Shown here: in pieces, positions 11,890 to 24,700 of the stretch | Layout: every line of letters starts with the position of its first letter | How positions within the stretch are numbered: the stretch's first letter is position 1 | Origin: Coriaria nepalensis | Lineage: Eukaryota; Streptophyta; Magnoliopsida; Cucurbitales; Coriariaceae | Direction of reading: 5' to 3' | DNA length: 64,000 nt | NCBI GenBank assembly: GCA_027186245.1 | Contig: CP114481.1 | Coordinates: 20,987,501 to 21,051,500, forward strand | Translations under genes and position numbers: made by a program | Notes under the pieces: generated by a model | Told to the model about the DNA's origin: nothing | Databases searched by the model: none | The model's input: the letters and a program-made list of their open reading frames with translations, nothing else

Positions 11890-14800
11890 GGCAAGTTTGC
11901 ATTTGTTTTATCTGAGATTCATGTCAATGAGTCTTTTCAAGTGACTAATTCATTTGAAAGCAATTCGAACGAATTCTAATTTTGCACTTCAAACACTACT
12001 TTCCCGCATCACAGGCTAATCATCTTTTTTAGACAAGTATGCATTTGTTTTATCTTATATTCATTTCAAAGAGTCTTGTCAAGACAATAAATCATTTGGA
12101 AGCCATTTGAGCGAATACTATTTTTGCATTTCAAACACTACTATCGCGCATAGCTTGCATATGATTTTTTGAAGGCAAGTATGAATTTGTTGAATCCTAG
12201 AGTCATCATCTCAATGACTCTTTGAAAGTCCCTAATTCATTTGAAAGCAATGAAAATGAATTCTATTTTCGCACTTCGAACCCGACATTCATACATAACT
12301 TGCTAATGATCATTTAAGGACAAGTATGCGTTTGTTTTACTTGAGATTCACGTCAATGAGTCTGTTCAAGTCCCTAATTTATTTGAAAACAATTCAAATG
12401 AATTCTATTTTTACACTTCAAACACTACCTTCCCGCATTACTTGCTAATGTTCTTTTTAAGACAAGTATGCATTTGTTTTATCTTATATTCATTTCAATG
12501 AGTCTTTTTAAGACACTAAATCATCTGGAACCCATTCTTGCGAATACTATTTTCGCATTTCAAACACGACTATCGCGCATAGCTTGCATATATGATTTTT
12601 TGAAGGCAAGTATGAATTTGTTTAATCTTAGAGTCATCATCTCAATGACTCTTCGAAAGTCACTAATTCATTTGAAAGCAATTAAAATGAATTCTATTTT
12701 CGCATTTCGAACCCGACTTTCGTACATAACTTGCTAATGATCATTTAATGGCAACTATGCATTTTTTTTATTTGAGATTCATGTCAATGAGTCTTTTCAA
12801 GTCACTAATTTATTTGAAAACAATTCAAATGAATTCTATTTTTACACTTCAAACACTACCTTCCCGCAATACTTGCTAATGTTCTTTTTAAGACAAGTAT
12901 GCATTTGTTTTATCTTATATTCATTTCAATGAGTCTTTTCAAGACACTAAATCATCTGGAACCCATTGTTGCGAATACTATTTTCGCATTTCAAACACGA
13001 CTATCGCGCATAGCTTGCATATATGATTTTTTGAAGGCAAGTATGAATTTGTTTAATCTTAGAGTCATCATCTCAATGACTCTTCGAAAGTCACTAATTC
13101 ATTTGAAAGCAATTAAAATGAATTCTATTTTTGAACTTCGAACCCGACTTTCGTACATAACTTGCTAATGATCATTTAATGGCAACTATGCATTTTCTTT
13201 ATTTGAGATTCATGTCAAAGAGTCTTTTCAAGTCACTAATTTATTTGAAAACAATTGAAATGAATTATATTTTTACACTTCAAACACTACTTTCCCGCAT
13301 CACTTGCTAATGATCTTTTTAAGACAAGTATGCATTTGTTTTATCTTATATTCATTTCAATGAGTCTTTTCAAGACACTAAATCTTTTGGAAGCCATTTG
13401 TGCGAATACTATTTTCGCATTTCAAACACGACTATCGCGCATAACTTGCATATGATTTTTTGAAGGCAAGTATGAATTTGTTTAATCTTAGAGTGATCAT
13501 CCCAATGACTCTTTGAAAGTCACTAATTCATTTGAAAGCAACTAAAATGAATTCTATTTTCGCACTTCAAACCTGACTCTCGTACATAGCTTGCTAATAA
13601 TGATTTAAGGGCAAGTATGCATTTGTTTTATTTGAGACTCGTGTCAATTAGTCTTCTCAAGTCAGTAATGTATTTGAAAACAATTTAAATGAATTCTATT
13701 TTTACACTTTAAACACAACTTTCGCGGATCACTTGTTGATGATCTTTTTAAGACCAGTATGCATTTGATTTATCTTATATTCCAGTCAATGAGTCTTTTC
13801 AACACAATAATACATTTGGAAGCCATTGGAGTGAATACTGTTTTTGCATTTTAAACATGACTATCCCGCACAGCTTTCATATGATTTTTTGAAGGCAAGT
13901 ATGATTTTTGTTGGAGTCATCATCTCAATGACTCTTTGAAAGTCACTAATTCATTTGAAAGAAATTAAAATGAATTCTATTTTCCCACTTCGAACCCGAC
14001 TTTCGTACATAACTTGCTAATGATCATTTAATGGCAACTATGGATTTGTTTTATTTGAGATTCTTGTCAATGAGTTTTTTCGAGTCACTAATTCACTTGA
14101 AAACAATTCGAACGAATTTCAATTTTGCACTTCAAACACTACTTTCCCCAATCACTTGCTAATCATCTTTTTAAGACAGGTATGCAATTGTTTTATCTTA
14201 TATTCATTTGAATGAGTCTTGTCAAGACAATAAATCATTTAGAAGCCATTGGAGCGAATACTATTTTCGCATTTCAAACACGACTATCGCGCCTAGCTTG
14301 CATATGATTTTTTGAAGGCAAGTATGAATTTGTTTAATCTTAGAGTCATCATCTCAATGACCCTTTCGAAAGTCGCTAATTTATTTGAAAGCAATTAAAA
14401 TGAATTCTATTTTCGCACTTCGAACCCGACATTCGTACATAACTGGCTAATGATCATTTAAGGGCAAGTATGCATTTTTTTTATTCGAGATTCATGTCAA
14501 TGAGTCTTTTCAAGTCACTAATTTATTTGAAAACAATTTAAATGAATTCTATTTTTACACTTCAAACACTACTTTCCCGCATCACTTGCTAATGATCTTT
14601 TTAAGACAAGTATGCATTTGATTTAACTTATATTCCTGTCAATGAGTCTTTTCAAGACAATAATACATTTGGAAGCCATTGGAGTGAATACTGTTTTTGC
14701 ATTTTAAACACGACTATCGCGCACAGCTTTCATATGATTTTTTGAAGGCAAGTAGGATTTTTGTTTAATCTTGGAGTCATCATCTCAATGACACTTTAAA

Positions 14801-17442
14801 AGTCACTAATTCATTTGAAAGAAATTAAAATGAATTCTATTTTCCCACTTCGAACCCGACTTTCGTACATAACTTGCTAATGATCATTTAATGGCAACTA
14901 TGTATTTGTTTTATTTAAGATTCATGTCAATGAGTCTTTTCAAGTCACTAATTTATTTGAAAACAATTCAAATGAATTCTATTTTTACACTTCAAACACT
15001 ACTTTCCCGCATCACTTGCTAATGATCTTTTTAAGACAAGTATGCATTTGATTTAACTTATATTCCTGTCAATGAGTCTTTTCAAGACAATAATACATTT
15101 GGAAGCCATTGGAGTGAATACTGTTTTTGCATTTTAAACACGACTATCGCGCACAGCTTTCATATGATTTTTTGAAGGCAAGTATGATTTTTGTTTAATC
15201 TTGGAGTCATCATCTCAATGACTCTTTAAAAGTCACTAATTCATTTGAAAGAAATTAAAATGAATTCTATTTTCGCACTTCGAACCCGACTTTCGTACAT
15301 AACTTGCTAATGATCATTTAATGGCAACTATGGATTTGTTTTATTTAAGATTCATGTTAATGAGTCTTTTCAAGTCACTAATTTATTTGAAAACAATTCA
15401 AATGAATTCTATTTTTACACTTCAAACACTACTTTCCCGCATCACTTGCTAATGATCTTTTTAAGACAAGTATGCATTTGTTTTATCTTATATTCATTTC
15501 AATGAGTCTTTTCAAGACACTAAATCTTTTGGAAGCCATTGGAGCGAATACTATTTTCGCATTTTAAACACAACTATCGCGCATAGCTTACATATATGAT
15601 TTTTTGAAGGCTAGTATGAATTTGTTTAATCTTAGAGTGATCATCTCAATGACTCTTTGAAAGTCACTAATTCATTTAAAAGCAACTAAAATGAATTCTA
15701 TTTTCGCACTTCAAACCTGACTCTCGTACATAACTTGCTAATGATCATTTAAGGGCAAGTATGCATTTGTTTTATTTGAGACTCGTGTCAATGAGTCTTT
15801 CCAAGTCAGTAATGCATTTTAAAAAAATTTAAATAAATTCTATTTTTACACTTTAAACACAACTTTCGCGGATCACTTGTTGATAATCTTTTTAAGACAA
15901 GTATGCATTTGATTTATCTTATAGTCATTTCAATGAGTCTTTTCAAGACACTAAATCTTTTGGGAGCCATTGGAGCGAATACTATTTTTGCATTTTAAAC
16001 ACAACTATCGCGCATAGCTTGCATATGATTTTTTGAAGGCAAGTATGATTTTTGTTTATTCTTGGAGTCATCATCTCAATGACTCTTTGAAAGTCACTAA
16101 TTCATTTGAAAGAAATTACAATGAATTCTATTTTCGCACTTCGAACCCGACTTTCGTACATAACTTGCTAATGATCATTTAATGGCAACTATGGATTTGT
16201 TTTATTTAAGATTCATGTCAATGAGTCTTTTCAAGTCACTAATTTATTTGAAAACAATTCAAATGAATTCTATTTTTACACTTCAAACACTACTTTCCCG
16301 CATCACTTGCTAATGATCTTTTTAAGACAAGTATGCATTTGTTTTATCTTATATTCATTTCAATGAGTCTTTTCAAGACACTAAATCTTTTGGGAGCCAT
16401 TGGAGCGAATACTATTTTTGCATTTTAAACATGACTATCGCGCATAGCTTGCATATGATTTTTTGAAGGCAAGTATGATTTTTGTTTAATCTTGGAGTCA
16501 TCATCTCAATGACTCTTTGAAAGTCACTAATTCATTTGAAAGAAATTAAAATGAATTCTATTTTCGCACTTTGAACCCGACTTTCGTAGATAACTTGCTA
16601 ATGATCATTTAATGGCAACTATGGATTTGTTTTATTTAAGATTCATGTCAATGAGTCTTTTCAAGTCACTAATTCAATTGAAAGCAATTCGAACGAATTC
16701 TATTTTGCCACTTCAAACATCACATTCGCGCATCACGTGCTAATGATGTTTTTAAGACAAGTATGCATTTGATTTATCTTATATTCATTTCAATGAGTCT
16801 TTTCAAGACACTAAATCTTTTGGGAGCCATTGGAGCGAATACTATTTTTGCATTTTAAACACAACTATCGCGCATAGCTTACGTATATGATTTTTTGAAG
16901 GCTAGTATGAATTTGTTTAATCTTAGAGTGATCGTCTCAATGACACTTTGAAAGTCACTAATTCATTTAAAAGCAACTAAAATGAATTCTATTTTCGCAC
17001 TTCAAACCCAACTCTCGTACATAACTTGCTAATGATCATTTAAGGGCAAGTATGCATTTGTTTTATTTAAGATTCATGTGAATGAGTCTTTTCAAATCAC
17101 TAATTTATTTGAAAACAATTCAAATGAATTCTATTTTTACACCTCAAACACTACTTTCCCGCATCACTTGCTAATGATCTTTTTAAGACAAGTATGCATT
17201 TGTTTTATCTTATATTCATTTCAATGAGTCTTTTCAAGACACTAAATCTTTTGGGAGCCACTGGAGCGAATACTATTTTTGCATTTTAAACACGACTATC
17301 GCACATAGCTTGCATATGATTTTTTGAAGGCAAGTATGATTTTTGTTTAATCTTGGAGTCATCATCTCAATGACTCTTTGAAAGTCACTAATTCATTTGA
17401 AAGAAATTAAAATGAATACTATTTTTGCATTTTAAACACAAC
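11890..17442 (+). repeat. Family 2 mixed trimers with CCCGCATCACTTGC-type C monomers
   Basis: The C box changes here from CATCACCTAC to CATCACTTGCTAATG, usually preceded by TTTCC. There are local tandem pairs of a trimer of about 430 bp: 12,468 and 12,899 start matching segments 431 bp apart, and 14,581 and 15,011 start matching segments 430 bp apart. A variant with CATATATG in the A box, GGCTAGTATG and GAGTGATC appears from about 15,590. An A/C chimeric monomer lies at 17,304-17,449. There is no gene, and all short open frames follow the repeat. Confidence 0.88.
14047..14620 (+). repeat. Dispersed relative of part of the 1,256-bp HOR
   Basis: This roughly 570-bp stretch matches 22,329-22,902 at a constant offset of 8,282 bp and hence every copy of the 1,256-bp HOR. 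Rare shared variants include GAGTTTTTTCGAGTC, TTTCCCCAATCACTTGC, GACAGGTATGCAATTG, CGCGCCTAGC, GACCCTTTCGAAAGTCGC and ATAACTGGC. It differs at CTTGTCAAGAC, where the HOR copies read CTTGTCAGGAC. The match ends where this copy reads GCATTTGATTTAACTTA. It is either a source or a sibling of the segment later amplified in the HOR. Confidence 0.85.
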
Positions 17443-17449
17443 TATCGCG
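17304..17449 (+). repeat. A/C chimeric monomer
   Basis: This monomer starts as A (CATAGCTTGC, GGAGTCATCATCTC) but at about 17,413-17,420 switches from AAAATGAAT to the C-type ending ACTATTTTTGCATTTTAAAC. It is followed directly by another A monomer at 17,450. B and C are therefore missing locally. The breakpoint is in the GAATNCTATTTT box that all monomers share, the same place used by the B/C chimeras elsewhere. Confidence 0.8.
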
Positions 17450-20400
17450 CATAGCTTGCATATGATTTTTTGAAGGCAAGTATGATTTTTGTTTAATCTT
17501 GGAGTCATCATCTCAATGACTCTTTGAAAGTCACTAATTCATTTGAAAGAAATTAAAATGAATTCTATTTTCGCACTTCGAACCCGACTTTCGTACATAA
17601 CTTGCTAATGATCATTTAATGGCAACTATGGATTTGTTTTATTTAAGATTCATGTGAATGAGTCTTTTCAAGTCACTAATTTATTTGAAAACAATTTAAA
17701 TGAATTCTATTTTTACACTTTAAACACAACTTTCGCGGATCACTTGTTGATGATCTTTTTAAGACAAGTATGCAGTTGATTTATCTTATATTCATTTCAA
17801 TGAGTCTTTTCAAGACACTAAATCTTTTGGGAGCCATTGGAGCGAATACTATTTTTGCATTTTAAACACGACTATCGCGCATAGCTTGCATTTGATTTTT
17901 TGAAGGCAAGTATGATTTTTGTTTAATCTTGGAGTCATCATCTCAATGACTCTTTGAAAGTCACTAATTCATTTGAAAGAAATTAAAATGAATTCTATTT
18001 TCGCACTTCGAACCTGACTTTCGTACATAACTTGCTAATGATCATTTAATGGCAACTATGGATTTGTTTTATTTAAGATTCATGTCAATGAGTCTTTTCC
18101 AGTCACTAATTTATTTGGAAACAATTCAAATGAATTCTATTTTTACACTTCAAACACTACTTTCCCGCATCACTTGCTAATGATCTTTTTAAGACAAGTA
18201 TGCATTTGTTTTATCTTATATTCATTTCAATGAGTCTTTTCAAGACACTAAATCTTTTCGAAGCCATTGGAGCGAATACTATTTTCGCATTTCAAACACG
18301 AGTATCGCGCATAGCTTACATATATGATTTTTTGAAGGCTAGTATGAATTTGTTTAATCTTAGAGTGATCATCTCAATGACGCTTTGAAAGTCACTAATT
18401 CATTTGAAAGCAACTAAAATGAATTCTATTTTCGCACTTCAAACCTGACTTTCTTACATAACTTGCTAGTGATCAGTTAAGGGCAAGTATGCATTTGTTT
18501 TATTTGAGATTCATGTCAATGAGCCTTTTAAAGTCACTAATTTATTTGAAAACAATTGAAATGAATTCTATTTTTACACTTCAAACACTACTTTCTCGCA
18601 TCACTTGCTAATGATCTTTTTAAGACAAGTATGCATTTGTTTTGTCTTATATTCATTTCAATGAGTCTTTTCAAGACACTAAATCTTTTCGAAGCCATTG
18701 GAGCGAATACTATTATCGCATTTCAAACACGAATATCGCGCATAGCTTGCGTACGAATTTTTGAAGGCAAGTATGAATTTGATTAATCTTAGAGTCATCA
18801 TCTCAATTACTCTTTGAAAGTCACTAATTCATTTGAAAGCAATTAAAATGAATTCTATTTTCGCACTTCGAACCCGACTTTCAGACATAACTCTTTAATG
18901 ATCATTTAAGGGCAAGTATGCGTTTGTTTTATTTGAGATTCATGTCAATGAGTCTTTTCAAGTCAAAAATTTATTTGAAAACAATTTAAATGAATTCTAC
19001 TTTTACACTTCAAACACTACTTTCCCGCGTCACTTGCTAATGATTTTTTTAAGACAAGTATGCATTTGTTTTATCTTATATTCATTTCAATGAGTCTTTT
19101 CAAGACACTAAATCTTTTGGAAGCCATTGGAGCGAATACTATTATCGCATTTCAAACACGAATATCGCGCATAGCTTGCGTACGAATTTTTGAAGGCAAG
19201 TATGAAATTGATTAATCTTAGAGTCATCATCTCAATGACTCTTTGAAAGTCACTAATTCATTTGAAAGCAATTAAAATGAATTCTATTTTCGAACTTCGA
19301 ACCCGACTTAAATACATAACTTGCTAATGATCATTCGAGGGCAAGTATGCGTTTGTTTTATTTGAGATTCATGTCAATGAGTCTTTTCAAGTCACTAATT
19401 TATTTGAAAACAATTGAAATGAATTCTATTTTTACACTTCAAACACTACTTTCCCGCGTCACTTGCTAATGATCTTTTTAAGACAAGTATGCATTTGTTT
19501 TATCTTATATTCATTTCAATGAGTCTTTTCAAGACAATAAATCATTCGGAAGCTATTGGAGCGAATGCTATTTTCACATTTCAAACACGAATATCGCGCA
19601 TAGCTTGCATATGATTTTTTGAAGGCAAGTATGATTTTTGTTTAATCTTGGAGTCATCATCTCAATGACTCTTTGAAAGTCACTAATTCATTTGAAAGAA
19701 ATTAAAATGAATTCTATTTTCGCACTTCGAACCCGACTTTCGTACATAACTTGCTAAAGATCATTTAATGGCAACTATGGATTTGTTTTATTTAAGATTC
19801 ATGTGAATGAGTCTTTTCAAGTCACTAATTTATTTGAAAACAATTTAAATGAATTCTATTTTTACACTTTAAACACAACTTTCGCGGATCACTTGTTGAT
19901 GATCTTTTTAAGACAAGTATGCATTTGATTTATCTTATATTCATTTCAATGAGTCTTTTCAAGACACTAAATCTTTTGGGAGCCATTGGAGCGAATACTA
20001 TTTTTGCATTTTAAACACGACTATCGCGCATAGCTTGCATTTGATTTTTTGAAGGCAAGTATGATTTTTGTTTAATCTTGGAGTCATCATCTCAATGACT
20101 CTTTGAAAGTCACTAATTCATTTGAAAGAAATTAAAATGAATTCTATTTTCGCACTTCGAACCCGACTTTCATACATAACTTGCTAATGATCATTTAATG
20201 GCAACTATGGATTTGTTTTATTTAAGATTCATGTCAATGAGTCTTTTCAAGTCACTAATTTATTTGGAAACAATTCAAATGAATTCTATTTTTACACTTC
20301 AAACACTACTTTCCCGCATCACTTGCTAATGATCTTTTTAAGACAAGTATGCATTTGTTTTATCTTATATTCATTTCAATGAGTCTTTTCAAGACACTAA

Positions 20401-21781
20401 ATCTTTTCGAAGCCATTGGAGCGAATACTATTTTCGCATTTCAAACACGACTATCGCGCATAGCTTACATATATGATTTTTTGAAGGCTAGTATGAATTT
20501 GTTTAATCTTAGAGTGATCATCTCAATGACGCTTTGAAAGTCACTAATTCATTTGAAAGCAACTAAAATGAATTCTATTTTCGCACTTCAAACCTGACTT
20601 TCTTACATAACTTGCTAGTGATCAGTTAAGGGCAAGTATGCATTTGTTTTATTTGAGATTCATGTCAATGAGCCTTTTAAAGTCACTAATTTATTTGAAA
20701 ACAATTGAAATGAATTCTATTTTTACACTTCAAACACTACTTTCTCGCATCACTTGCTAATGATCTTTTTAAGACAAGTATGCATTTGTTTTATCTTATA
20801 TTCATTTCAATGAGTCTTTTCAAGACACTAAATCTTTTCGAAGCCATTGGAGCGAATACTATTATCGCATTTCAAACACGAATATCGCGCATAGCTTGCG
20901 TACGAATTTTTGAAGGCAAGTATGAATTTGATTAATCTTAGAGTCATCATCTCAATGACTCTTTGAAAGTCACTAATTCATTTGAAAGCAATTAAAATGA
21001 ATTCAATTTTCGCACTTCGAACCCGACTTTCAGACATAACTCTTTAATGATCATTTAAGGGCAAGTATGCGTTTGTTTTATTTGAGATTCATGTCAATGA
21101 GTCTTTTCAAGTCAAAAATTTATTTGAAAACAATTTAAATGAATTCTACTTTTACACTTCAAACACTACTTTCCCGCGTCACTTGCTAATGATTTTTTTA
21201 AGACAAGTATGCATTTGTTTTATCTTATATTCATTTCAATGAGTCTTTTCAAGACACTAAATCTTTTGGAAGCCATTGGAGCGAATACTATTATCGCATT
21301 TCAAACACGAATATCGCGCATAGCTTGCGTACGAATTTTTGAAGGCAAGTATGAAATTGATTAATCTTAGAGTCATCATCTCAATGACTCTTTGAAAGTC
21401 ACTAATTCATTTCAAAGCAATTAAAATGAATTCTATTTTCGAACTTCGAACCCGACTTAAATACATAACTTGCTAATGATCATTCGAGGGCAAGTATGCG
21501 TTTGTTTTATTTGAGATTCATGTCAATGAGTCTTTTCAAGTCACTAATTTATTTGAAAACAATTGAAATGAATTCTATTTTTACACTTCAAACACTACTT
21601 TCCTGCGTCACTTGCTAATGATCTTTTTAAGACAAGTATGCATTTGTTTTATCTTATATTCATTTCAATGAGTCTTTTCAAGACAATAAATCATTCGGAA
21701 GCTATTGGAGCGAATGATATTTTCACATTTCAAACACGAATATCGCGCATAGCTTGCATATGATTTTTTGAAGGCAAGTAT
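17443..21781 (+). repeat. Two tandem copies of a 2,149-bp 15-mer HOR
   Basis: Positions 17,443-19,591 and 19,592-21,740 match at a constant offset of 2,149 bp (15 x 143.3), and the match runs on to about 21,781. Shared rare variants include CGCATAGCTTGCGTACG, GACTTAAATACATAAC, CATAACTCTTTAATG and GTCAAAAATTTATTTG. The copies differ at few bases, for example TTTTGTCTTATATT at about 18,650 against TTTTATCTTATATT, and TCAATTACTC at about 18,805 against TCAATGACTC. This is a recent duplication of a long internal unit. Confidence 0.9.
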
Positions 21782-24700
21782 GAATTTGTTTAATCTTAGA
21801 GTCATCATCTCAATGACTCTTCGAAAGTCACTAATTCATTTAAAAGCAATTAAAATGAATTCTATTTTCGAACTTCGAACCCGACTTTCGTACATAACTT
21901 GCTAATGATCATTCGAGGGCAAGTATGCGTTTGTTTTATTCACTAATTCATTTGAAAGTAATTCAAATGAATTCTATTTTTGCACTTCAAACACTACTTT
22001 CCCGCATCACTTACTAATCATCTTTTTAAGAAAGTATGCATTTGTTTTATGTAATATTCATTTCAATGAGTCTCTTCAAGACACTAAATCTTTTGGAAGC
22101 CATTGGAGCGAATACTATTTTCGCATTTCAAACACGAATATCGCGCATAACTTGCATATTATTTTTTTAAGGCAAGTATGAATTTGTTTTATTTTAGAGT
22201 CATCATCTCAATGACTTTTTGAAAGTCAGTACTTCATTTGAAAGTAATTGAAATGAATTCTATTTTCCGCTTGGAACCCGATTTTCATACGAGACTTGCT
22301 AATGATCATTTAAGGGCCGGTACACATTTGTTTTATTTGAGATTCTTGTCAATGAGTTTTTTCGAGTCACTAATTCACTTGAAAACAATTCGAACGAATT
22401 TCAATTTTGCACTTCAAACACTACTTTCCCCAATCACTTGCTAATCATCTTTTTAAGACAGGTATGCAATTGTTTTATCTTATATTCATTTGAATGAGTC
22501 TTGTCAGGACAATAAATCATTTAGAAGCCATTGGAGCGAATACTATTTTCGCATTTCAAACACGACTATCGCGCCTAGCTTGCATATGATTTTTTGAAGG
22601 CAAGTATGAATTTGTTTAATCTTAGAGTCATCATCTCAATGACCCTTTCGAAAGTCGCTAATTTATTTGAAAGCAATTAAAATGAATTCTATTTTCGCAC
22701 TTCGAACCCGACATTCGTACATAACTGGCTAATGATCATTTAAGGGCAAGTATGCATTTTTTTTATTCGAGATTCATGTCAATGAGTCTTTTCAAGTCAC
22801 TAATTTATTTGAAAACAATTTAAATGAATTCTATTTTTACACTTCAAACACTACTTTCCCGCGTCACTTGCTAATGATCTTTTTAAGACAAGTATGCATT
22901 TGTTTTATCTTATATTCATTTCAATGAGTCTTTTCAAGACAATAAATCATTCGGAAGCTATTGGAGCGAATGCTATTTTCACATTTCAAACACGAATATC
23001 GCGCATAGCTTGCATATGATTTTTTGAAGGCAAGTATGAATTTGTTTAATCTTAGAGTCATCATCTCAATGACTCTTCGAAAGTCACTAATTCATTTAAA
23101 AGCAATTAAAATGAATTCTATTTTCGAACTTCGAACCCGACTTTCGTACATAACTTGCTAATGATCATTCGAGGGCAAGTATGCGTTTGTTTTATTCACT
23201 AATTCATTTGAAAGTAATTCAAATGAATTCTATTTTTGCACTTCAAACACTACTTTCCCGCATCACTTACTAATCATCTTTTTAAGAAAGTATCCATTTG
23301 TTTTATGTAATATTCATTTCAATGAGTCTCTTCAAGACACTAAATCTTTTGGAAGCCATTGGAGCGAATACTATTTTCGCATTTCAAACACGAATATCGC
23401 GCATAACTTGCATATTATTTTTTTAAGGCAAGTATGAATTTGTTTTATTTTAGAGTCATCATCTCAATGACTTTTTGAAAGTCAGTACTTCATTTGAAAG
23501 TAATTGAAATGAATTCTATTTTCCGCTTGGAACCCGATTTTCATACGAGACTTGCTAATGATCATTTAAGGGCCGGTACACATTTGTTTTATTTGAGATT
23601 CTTGTCAATGAGTTTTTTCGAGTCACTAATTCACTTGAAAACAATTCGAACGAATTTCAATTTTGCACTTCAAACACTACTTTCCCCAATCACTTGCTAA
23701 TCATCTTTTTAAGACAGGTATGCAATTGTTTTATCTTATATTCATTTGAATGAGTCTTGTCAGGACAATAAATCATTTAGAAGCCATTGGAGCGAATACT
23801 ATTTTCGCATTTCAAACACGACTATCGCGCCTAGCTTGCATATGATTTTTTGAAGGCAAGTATGAATTTGTTTAATCTTAGAGTCATCATCTCAATGACC
23901 CTTTCGAAAGTCGCTAATTTATTTGAAAGCAATTAAAATGAATTCTATTTTCGCACTTCGAACCCGACATTCGTACATAACTGGCTAATGATCATTTAAG
24001 GGCAAGTATGCATTTTTTTTATTCGAGATTCATGTCAATGAGTCTTTTCAAGTCACTAATTTATTTGAAAACAATTTAAATGAATTCTATTTTTACACTT
24101 CAAACACTACTTTCCCGCGTCACTTGCTAATGATCTTTTTAAGACAAGTATGCATTTGTTTTATCTTATATTCATTTCAATGAGTCTTTTCAAGACAATA
24201 AATCATTCGGAAGCTATTGGAGCGAATGCTATTTTCACATTTCAAACACGAATATCGCGCATAGCTTGCATATGATTTTTTGAAGGCAAGTATGAATTTG
24301 TTTAATCTTAGAGTCATCATCTCAATGACTCTTCGAAAGTCACTAATTCATTTAAAAGCAATTAAAATGAATTCTATTTTCGAACTTCGAACCCGACTTT
24401 CGTACATAACTTGCTAATGATCATTCGAGGGCAAGTATGCGTTTGTTTTATTCACTAATTCATTTGAAAGTAATTCAAATGAATTCTATTTTTGCACTTC
24501 AAACACTACTTTCCCGCATCACTTACTAATCATCTTTTTAAGAAAGTATGCATTTGTTTTATGTAATATTCATTTCAATGAGTCTCTTCAAGACACTAAA
24601 TCTTTTGGAAGCCATTGGAGCGAATACTATTTTCGCATTTCAAACACGAATATCGCGCATAACTTGCATATTATTTTTTTAAGGCAAGTATGAATTTGTT

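Larger units (their letters stand above)
8314..11890 (+). repeat. Satellite family 2, CACC-type trimers and dimers
   Basis: The A box GCATAGCTTGC, or a near variant, recurs at 8571, 9000, 9430, 9859, 10147, 10576, 10863, 11291 and 11719. Most spacings are 428-430 bp (three monomers). Two are 287-288 bp (two monomers), where a B/C chimeric monomer replaces B plus C. C monomers here carry CATCACCTACTGATGATC or a variant. EcoRI sites occur in A and B monomers but not in C (GCGAATACTATTTT), so EcoRI spacing should alternate at about 143 and 286 bp. No coding evidence. Confidence 0.92.
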
